From Cellulomonas massiliensis JC225 (GTDB taxonomy: Bacteria; Actinomycetota; Actinomycetes; Actinomycetales; Cellulomonadaceae): a DNA stretch of 35,997 nt. The stretch spans positions 2,995,277 through 3,031,273 of the forward strand of contig NZ_HE978588.1 in the NCBI RefSeq assembly GCF_000312005.1, in the 5' to 3' direction. A program made the translations under genes and the position numbers. Position 1 is the stretch's first letter. Each line of letters starts with the position of its first letter. The notes under the pieces were generated by a model. It was not told the origin of the DNA, made no database searches, and saw only the letters and a program-made list of their open reading frames with translations. Below, piece by piece: positions 28,009 through 35,997 of the stretch.

Positions 28009-29475
28009 ATGACCACGCTGACCGACCGGGCCGACGAGCCCGTGCCGCCCGCCCACGCCGGGCGCCGGCGCTCGACCGCCCTCGCCCTCCTCGCCGCATC
28101 GCTGCCGATGTTCATGGCGACGCTCGACAACCTCGTCATGACGACCGCGCTGCCGGTCCTGCACACCGAGCTGTCCGCGTCGCTCGAGCAGCTGCAGTGG
28201 ATGGTCAACGCCTACACGCTCGCCTTCGCGTCGCTCATGATCGCCGCGGCCACGCTGGGCGACCGGCTCGGCCGCCGCCGCCTGTTCCTCGCCGGCATCA
28301 CGGTGTTCGCGCTGGCGTCGATCGCCTCCGCGCTGTCGACGAGCGCCGGCGCGCTCATCGCGGCCCGCACGCTGCAGGGCGCGGGCGCGGCCGCCGTCAT
28401 GCCGCTGTCGCTCACCCTGCTCGCCGCCGCCGTGCCCGCGTCGCGGCGCGCCATGGCCATCGGCGTGTGGGGCGCGGTGTCGGGCCTCGGCGTCGCGCTC
28501 GGACCGGTCGTCGGCGGCGCCGTCGTCGAGGGGCTGTCGTGGCAGGCGATCTTCTGGATCAACGTCCCGGTCGCGCTCGTGGCGGTGCCGCTGGTGCTGC
28601 TGGCGCTGCCCGAGCAGACGGGGCGCCGCCAGCGGCTCGACCTGGCCGGCCTCGTGCTCGCGGCGAGCGGGGTGCTCGCGCTCGTGTGGTCGATCGTCCG
28701 CGGCAACGAGGACGGCTGGACGTCCGGCCGCGTCCTCGGCGGGCTCGTCCTGGGGCTGGCGCTGCTCGCGCTGTTCGTGCGCCGGGAGGCCCGCACGCCC
28801 TACGCGCTGGTCCCGCTGCGGCTGTTCCGGGTCCGGTCCTTCTCCGTGACGAACGCCGGCGCGCTGCTCTTCTACGTCGGCGTCTTCGGCGCGGTCTTCC
28901 TGCTGTCGCAGTACCTGCAGGTCGGCATGGGGTACACGCCGCTCGAGGCGGGCGTGCGCACCCTGCCGTGGACCGCCGCGCCGATGCTCGTCGCCCCCCT
29001 CGCCGGGCTGCTCGCGCCCCGGGTGGGCGTGCGGCCGCTGCTCGTGAGCGGCCTCGCTCTGCAGGCCCTCGGCCTCGGCCTCCAGGCCGCCGTGATCGGA
29101 TCGGCGACCACCTACGCCGACCTCGTCCCGGGCCTCGCGCTGGCGGGCATCGGCATGGGCCTCACCTTCGCGCCGCAGGCGACGGCGGTGCTGGCGGACA
29201 TGGCGCCCGACGACCACGGGACCGCGAGCTCGGTGAACGCGACCATCCGCGAGATCGGCGGCGCGCTCGGCGTGGCGGTGCTCGTCGCGGTCTTCCAGGC
29301 GGCGGGCGGCACGCTCACCCCGGCCGGGTACGCGGCCGGCCTCCAGCCGGCGGTCTGGGTCGGCGCCGGCATCACCGCGCTGGCCGCCCTGGTGACCCTC
29401 GCGATGCCCCGCGCGACCGGGCGGCTCACCGGCGCGGCGGCCGCCGAGCCCGTCCGCGAGCTCGTCCCCGCCTGA
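28009..29475 (+). CDS. MFS drug exporter of the DHA2 (EmrB/QacA) type
   Basis: A 488-residue transporter with about fourteen hydrophobic segments. TLDNLVMTTALPVL in the first helix corresponds to the DHA2 signature; GDRLGRRRLFLAG is MFS motif A; ARTLQGAGAAAVMPLSL and GVWGAVSGLGVALGPVVGG contain motifs B and C (the antiporter motif). It probably expels a toxic compound by proton antiport; the substrate is unknown. The ATG at 28009 has AGGGAG a suitable distance upstream and follows a consensus promoter. Likely repressed by the divergent TetR protein. It ends before a strong hairpin. Confidence 0.92.
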   Translation: MTTLTDRADEPVPPAHAGRRRSTALALLAASLPMFMATLDNLVMTTALPVLHTELSASLEQLQWMVNAYTLAFASLMIAAATLGDRLGRRRLFLAGITVFALASIASALSTSAGALIAARTLQGAGAAAVMPLSLTLLAAAVPASRRAMAIGVWGAVSGLGVALGPVVGGAVVEGLSWQAIFWINVPVALVAVPLVLLALPEQTGRRQRLDLAGLVLAASGVLALVWSIVRGNEDGWTSGRVLGGLVLGLALLALFVRREARTPYALVPLRLFRVRSFSVTNAGALLFYVGVFGAVFLLSQYLQVGMGYTPLEAGVRTLPWTAAPMLVAPLAGLLAPRVGVRPLLVSGLALQALGLGLQAAVIGSATTYADLVPGLALAGIGMGLTFAPQATAVLADMAPDDHGTASSVNATIREIGGALGVAVLVAVFQAAGGTLTPAGYAAGLQPAVWVGAGITALAALVTLAMPRATGRLTGAAAAEPVRELVPA

Positions 29476-29529
29476 CGAGCGCCCCGGACCGAGGTCCCTG
29501 GTCAGGCCCTGTCCGCCGACCCCCGCAAG

Positions 29530-29565
29530 CCCCTCCACCGGGAGCACCCGCCCTCGGTGGAGGGG
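29530..29565 (+). terminator. Terminator-like hairpin after the MFS gene
   Basis: Perfect 11-base arms, cccctccaccg (29530-29540) and cggtggagggg (29555-29565), with a 14-base loop, 54 bp after the stop. No T run follows. It separates exporter transcription from the pyrophosphatase gene. Confidence 0.6.
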
Positions 29566-29614
29566 TCCCCGGCGTCCGAGACCTAGGTCACTCGAGGCGG
29601 CCGCGGCGCGCTCC

Positions 29615-29620
29615 TAGCGT
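29615..29620 (+). promoter_or_regulatory. -10 element for leaderless pyrophosphatase gene
   Basis: TAGCGT, seven bases (GCGAGAC), then the GTG start at 29628. No ribosome binding site separates them. Confidence 0.5.
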
Positions 29621-29627
29621 GCGAGAC

Positions 29628-32281
<2,654 letters not shown>

Positions 32282-32285
<4 letters not shown>

Positions 32286-33352
32286 CCGGCATGCACATGG
32301 CCATCGACTACACGAACCCGGCGGGGCTCCCCGTCGTCGACGCCGACGGGCGGGTCGCCGGGCACGACGCGGGCGCCACCCTCGTGCGTCGCCTCATGCG
32401 GGTGTTCCCCGGCGCGAAGCTCATCGGCACCGAGAACCGGTTCGGCGACGGCTTCGAGATCGTCACGCTCGACAAGATCGACCCGGACTCCACGGTCGTC
32501 ATCACGATGGACGTGCTCGACGCCCCCGAGCTGCACCGCCGGCTGGCGCCGCGCGGCACGCCGAAGATCATGAACTTCGTGTGGTGGAGCGTCGGCGACC
32601 ACCACACGACGACGGTGCCGCGGGCGACGTTCGCGCTGTCGTGCGCGCTGTTCCCGACCTTCGCGAACTCCGAGCGCACGGCGACCGAGATCCGCGAGGT
32701 CGTGCGGCAGTGGACACCGCCGCACGTCGCCGAGCAGGCGACGACCGCCTGGGTCAACCTCGGCATCCGCCTCGAGCACGTGCAGCCGCGCCGGCGCACG
32801 GACGTCCCGGTCGTCCTGTACCCCGCCATCTACCTGTCGCCGCGCAAGCAGCCGAAGGTCTTCCTCGACGTGGTCGAGAAGGTACGGCGCCAGACGCCCC
32901 TGCGGCTCGAGATGCGGCTGCACGAGAAGCACCTGGCCAGCGAGCTGGCGATGCGCGTCTCGCAGCACGACTGGGCGTGGGTCGGGCCGCTCACGGCGAG
33001 CCGCGAGTCGTACTGGAAGCACCTGGCCGGCACGATGGCGTTCCTCGCGACCGCGCTCGACGAGTCCTACGGTCTGGAGTACGTCGAGGCGCTGGTCGCC
33101 GGCGCGGTCGGCGTGTTCCCCGACCGCCCCTGGGCGCGTGCGCTGCTGCCCGCCCGGTACCCGTTCCTGTACCGCGACGAGACCGAGGCGCAGCAGCAGC
33201 TCCTGCGCGCGGTCGTGGACCCGGACGCGTGCCGGGCCGAGCTGGACGCCTGCGTGTCCGGCAGCTTCCAGCAGTGGCTCCGCGCACGCCACGACGACGA
33301 CCTGTTCGAACGGGCCGTGGTCGAGCGCGTGCGCGAGTGGTTCGGCGACTGA
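32282..33352 (+). CDS. Glycosyltransferase-like (GT-B fold) protein
   Basis: About 356 residues. The C-terminal half contains VVLYPAIYLSPRKQPKVFLDVV, then ALDESYGLEYVEALVAGAVGVFPDRPWAR, which is the E-x7-E sugar-nucleotide region of GT-B enzymes related to GT4. The N-terminal half has a Rossmann-like pattern but not the usual glycine-rich acceptor loop (it reads MAIDYTNPAGLPVVDADGR), so donor and acceptor are unknown. GTG at 32282 overlaps the pyrophosphatase stop (GTGA); ATG codons at 32291 and 32297 are alternatives, and the GGAGG at 32274 fits none of the three starts perfectly. Co-expression with the pyrophosphatase is likely. Confidence 0.7.
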
Positions 33353-33373
33353 TCGCAGCCGGTCGCCGGAGCA

Positions 33374-33417
33374 CGACGGGCCGGGACCCGCGCACCAGCG
33401 CGGGGCCCGGCCCGTCG
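33374..33417. terminator. Bidirectional terminator between glycosyltransferase-like gene and rbfA
   Basis: Inverted repeat with 20-base arms (33374-33393, 33398-33417), one mismatch and a 4-base loop, between two convergent genes. It is the longest stem found in the window. Confidence 0.75.
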
Positions 33418-33427
33418 GACGTCCGGC

Positions 33428-33874
33428 TCAGCGGCCGGCGTCGTCGTCCTGCTCGTCGTCGGGGTGGCGGTAGGGGTCCGCCTCCCCCGCGTAGCTCGCC
33501 TGCGCGGCGAGCGCCGCGACCTCGGCGTCGCGGCGCGCGGCCTCGGCCAGCGCCTGCTCGAGGTGCGCAGCCGTCTCGGGGACGGCGTCGAGGTGGAACG
33601 CCAGCGTGGGCGTGAGCCGGATGCCGGTCTGCTTGCCGACCTCCGAGCGGATGAGACCCTTGGCGCTCTCGAGCGCGGCGGCGCTGCCCGTGCGCGCCTC
33701 GTCGTCGCCGTAGACCGTGTAGTACACGTCCGCGTGCTGCAGGTCCCCCGTCACCTTGACGTCCGTCACGGTGACGAACCCGAGCCGCGGGTCCTTCACG
33801 CGGGTGTCGAGCATCTGCGCGACGACCTGCTGGATGCGCTCCGCGAGCTTGCGGGCGCGGGCCGTGTCGGCCAT
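33428..33874 (-). CDS. rbfA: Ribosome-binding factor A
   Basis: A 148-residue 30S maturation factor that binds near the 5' region of 16S r[55 protein letters not shown] is the type II KH-like core; [23 protein letters not shown] follows. The C-terminal 25 residues are acidic and disordered, typical of actinobacterial members. The ATG at 33874 is preceded by AGGAGG. infB lies upstream across a 71-bp gap with a strong hairpin, and truB, its usual downstream partner, is separated from it by more than 6 kb of other genes. Confidence 0.95.
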   Translation of the reverse strand: MADTARARKLAERIQQVVAQMLDTRVKDPRLGFVTVTDVKVTGDLQHADVYYTVYGDDEARTGSAAALESAKGLIRSEVGKQTGIRLTPTLAFHLDAVPETAAHLEQALAEAARRDAEVAALAAQASYAGEADPYRHPDDEQDDDAGR

Positions 33875-33897
33875 CTCCTACCTCCTGTCGAGGACGA

Positions 33898-33931
33898 CCG
33901 TGGGGCGGGCGGTGACCCGCCCGCCCCACGG
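33898..33931 (-). terminator. Hairpin between infB and rbfA
   Basis: Perfect 15-base arms (33898-33912, 33917-33931) with a 4-base loop, 14 bp after the infB stop and about 23 bp before the rbfA start. No T run. It can be a terminator, an attenuator or an mRNA processing/stability site in the infB-rbfA transcript. Confidence 0.6.
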
Positions 33932-33945
33932 CTCGAGGGTGACGC

Positions 33946-35997
33946 TCAGGAGCGCGGCTTCTCCCGCATCTCCCACGTCTCGATGACGTCGCCGATCTCG
34001 AGGTCGTTGAACGACCCGAGGCCGATACCGCACTCGAAGCCCTCGCGGACCTCGGTCGCGTCGTCCTTGAACCGCTTGAGCGACTCGATCGTCAGGTTGT
34101 CCCCGATGACCTTGCCGCCGCGCAGGACGCGCGCCTTGGTGTTGCGACGGATCTCGCCCGACCGGACGATCGAGCCGGCGATGTTGCCGAACTTCGAGGA
34201 GCGGAACACCTCGCGCACCTCCGCGGTGCCGAGCTGCGCCTCCTCGTACTCCGGCTTGAGCATGCCCTTGAGGGCCGCCTCGACGTCGTCGATCGCCTGG
34301 TAGATGACCGAGTAGAAGCGCACGTCGACGCCCTCGCGGTCGGCCAGCTCCTCGACGCGCTCCGCGAACTTCACGTTGAAGCCGAGGATGATCGCGTTGT
34401 CGACCGTCGCCAGGTTGACGTCGTTCTGCGTGATCGCACCGACACCGCGGTGGATGACCCGCAGGTCGACCTCGTCGCCCACGTCGATCTTGAGCAGCGC
34501 GTCCTCCAGCGCCTCGACGGCACCGGACACGTCGCCCTTGATGACCAGGTTGAGGGTCTCGACCTTGCCCTGAGCGAGCGCCTGCGTGAAGTCCTCGAGG
34601 CTGATGCGCTTGCGACGCTTGGCCAGGAGGGCGGCGCGCTCGGCGGCCTCGCGCTTCTCGGCGATCTGCCGAGCGGTGCGCTCCTCGGGAGCGACGAGCA
34701 GCGTGTCGCCCGCGGACGGGACGGACGCGAGGCCGAGCACCTGCACCGGACGGGACGGGCCCGCCTCGGTGACGGTGTCGCCGTGCTCGTCGAACATCGC
34801 ACGGACGCGACCGAAGGCCGTGCCCGCGACGATCGCGTCGCCGACGTGCAGCGTGCCGGACTGGACCAGCACGGTCGCCACCGCGCCGCGGCCCTTGTCG
34901 AGGTTCGCCTCGATGGCCACGCCGCGCGCGTCCTTGTCGGGGTTCGCCCGCAGGTCGAGCGCCGCGTCGGCGGTCAGCAGGACCGCCTCGAGGAGCTCGT
35001 CGATGCCGAGGTTCTGCTTCGCCGAGACGTCGACGAACATCGTGTCGCCGCCGTACTCCTCGGCCACGAGGTTGTACTCGGTGAGCTGCTGGCGGATCTT
35101 GGCGGGGTTGGCCCCCTCCTTGTCCACCTTGTTCACCGCGACCACGATCGGCACGTTCGCCGCCTGGGCGTGGTTGAGCGCCTCGATCGTCTGGGGCATC
35201 ACGCCGTCGTCGGCCGCGACCACGAGGATCGCGATGTCCGTGACCTGCGCACCACGGGCACGCATGGCGGTGAACGCCTCGTGACCCGGGGTGTCGATGA
35301 ACGTGATCGGCCGCTCGACGCCCTCGTGGGTCTTGGTGACCTGGTAGGCGCCGATGTGCTGGGTGATGCCGCCGGCCTCGCCCGCGACGACGTCCGTCGA
35401 GCGGATCGCGTCGAGGAGCTTGGTCTTGCCGTGGTCGACGTGACCCATGACGGTGACGACCGGCGGGCGGGCCTGCAGGTCCTCGTCGGACTCGCCGGCC
35501 TCCTCGGCCTCCAGGTCGATGTCGAAGGACCCGAGCAGCTCGCGGTCCTCCTCCTCGGCCGACACCATCTCGATGACGTAGCCGAGCTCGGCGGCCAGCG
35601 TGCCGAACGTGTCCTCGTCGAGCGACTGGGTCGCCGTGGCCATCTCACCGAGGTGGAACAGCACCGTGACGAGCGACGCCGGGTTGGCGTCGATCTTGTC
35701 GGCGAAGTCGTTCAGGGACGAGCCGTGGCGCAGCCGCACCACCGTGGAGCCGTTGCCGCGCGGGACGGACACGCCGCCCAGCGACGGCGCCTGCATCTGC
35801 TCGAACTCCTGCCGCTTCGCGCGCTTCGACTTGCGGCCGCGGACGGGACGACCGCCCGCACGACCGAACGCACCCTGCGTGGAGCCACGACCGGCACCGC
35901 CGGGACGACCGCCGCCACCGGGACGGCCGGCGAAGCCGCCGCCACCGCCGGGCGCGCCGCCACCGCCACCGGGACGGCCGCCGAAGCCGCCGCGGCC
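33946..35997 (-). CDS. infB: Translation initiation factor IF-2, N-terminus beyond the window
   Basis: The last 683 residues of IF-2, the GTPase that brings initiator tRNA to the 30S subunit and promotes subunit joining; the start is off the right edge. The visible part begins with a Gly/Arg-rich, low-complexity tract typical of actinobacterial IF-2, then an IF2_N segment ([20 protein letters not shown]). The GTPase domain holds [12 protein letters not shown] (G1), DTPGHEAF (G3), NKVDKE (G4) and [10 protein letters not shown] (G5). Domains II, III and the fMet-tRNA-binding C-terminal domain follow to [10 protein letters not shown]. All motifs are intact. It leads the infB-rbfA unit. Confidence 0.96.
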   Translation of the reverse strand, partial: GRGGFGGRPGGGGGAPGGGGGFAGRPGGGGRPGGAGRGSTQGAFGRAGGRPVRGRKSKRAKRQEFEQMQAPSLGGVSVPRGNGSTVVRLRHGSSLNDFADKIDANPASLVTVLFHLGEMATATQSLDEDTFGTLAAELGYVIEMVSAEEEDRELLGSFDIDLEAEEAGESDEDLQARPPVVTVMGHVDHGKTKLLDAIRSTDVVAGEAGGITQHIGAYQVTKTHEGVERPITFIDTPGHEAFTAMRARGAQVTDIAILVVAADDGVMPQTIEALNHAQAANVPIVVAVNKVDKEGANPAKIRQQLTEYNLVAEEYGGDTMFVDVSAKQNLGIDELLEAVLLTADAALDLRANPDKDARGVAIEANLDKGRGAVATVLVQSGTLHVGDAIVAGTAFGRVRAMFDEHGDTVTEAGPSRPVQVLGLASVPSAGDTLLVAPEERTARQIAEKREAAERAALLAKRRKRISLEDFTQALAQGKVETLNLVIKGDVSGAVEALEDALLKIDVGDEVDLRVIHRGVGAITQNDVNLATVDNAIILGFNVKFAERVEELADREGVDVRFYSVIYQAIDDVEAALKGMLKPEYEEAQLGTAEVREVFRSSKFGNIAGSIVRSGEIRRNTKARVLRGGKVIGDNLTIESLKRFKDDATEVREGFECGIGLGSFNDLEIGDVIETWEMREKPRS

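Noticed and set aside
27933..29627. N-terminal extension of the pyrophosphatase frame through the MFS gene
   Set aside because: The extension overlaps the clear MFS gene in another frame, crosses a terminator hairpin and is low-complexity.
35800..35997. A separate Ala/Val/Arg-rich small gene at the right edge
   Set aside because: It is an off-frame reading of the Gly/Arg-rich IF-2 N-terminal tract.

Overview
This window is very GC-rich chromosomal DNA packed with genes on both strands. The organism is most likely a high-GC actinobacterium of the Cellulomonas type (Micrococcales). Evidence: the order infB-rbfA-truB-ribF-rpsO-pnp-M16 peptidase-dapB-thyA-folA-dapA-rnj-ftsK-pgsA-cinA along the minus strand, RNase J and SpoIIIE/FtsK sequences of actinobacterial type, frequent GTG starts, and a divergent membrane pyrophosphatase of a kind known from Cellulomonas fimi. 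The genus is inference from family knowledge; no search was run. I see no rRNA, tRNA, CRISPR array, transposase or prophage gene.

Layout. 1-758: 5' end of cinA and the phospholipid synthase gene pgsA (minus). 915-2219: a CapA-like putative lipoprotein (plus). 2253-7165: ftsK and an overlapping GGDEF/EAL gene (minus). 7293-9474: a winged-helix HTH_42 protein and an EamA transporter (plus). 9484-9672: an 89-bp tandem repeat. 9662-13657: rnj, dapA, folA, thyA (minus). 13783-17625: a plus-strand metabolic and membrane block (succinate-semialdehyde-type dehydrogenase, AzlC/AzlD exporter, YqhA-like protein, GNAT acetyltransferase). 17653-19690: a TPR-like membrane protein, dapB and an AraC-like regulator (minus). 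19775-20794: an unrecognised membrane protein (plus). 20826-24887: M16 peptidase, pnp, rpsO (minus). 25115-25279: a 54-codon gene (plus). 25312-27897: ribF, truB, tetR (minus). 28009-33352: an MFS exporter, a proton-pumping pyrophosphatase and a glycosyltransferase-like protein (plus). 33428-35997: rbfA and most of infB (minus).

How the genes work together. The minus-strand backbone is housekeeping: translation initiation and ribosome maturation (infB, rbfA, truB, rpsO), RNA decay (pnp, rnj), lysine/diaminopimelate synthesis (dapA, dapB), folate/thymidylate supply (folA, thyA), flavin cofactors (ribF), chromosome segregation (ftsK) and lipid synthesis (pgsA). Accessory plus-strand genes interrupt it. 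The most marked break is between rbfA and truB, where tetR/MFS/pyrophosphatase/glycosyltransferase genes sit.

Expression signals. Many first genes have no Shine-Dalgarno sequence but carry TANNNT 6-7 nt before the start codon, the arrangement expected for leaderless mRNAs. Downstream genes are often joined by 4-bp GTGA or ATGA overlaps. No clearly new multi-gene system is proved here. The best leads are the ftsK-GGDEF/EAL coupling, the tetR/MFS control region whose regulator gene runs into truB, the pyrophosphatase-glycosyltransferase pair, the 89-bp repeat after rnj, and the structured rpsO-pnp spacer.
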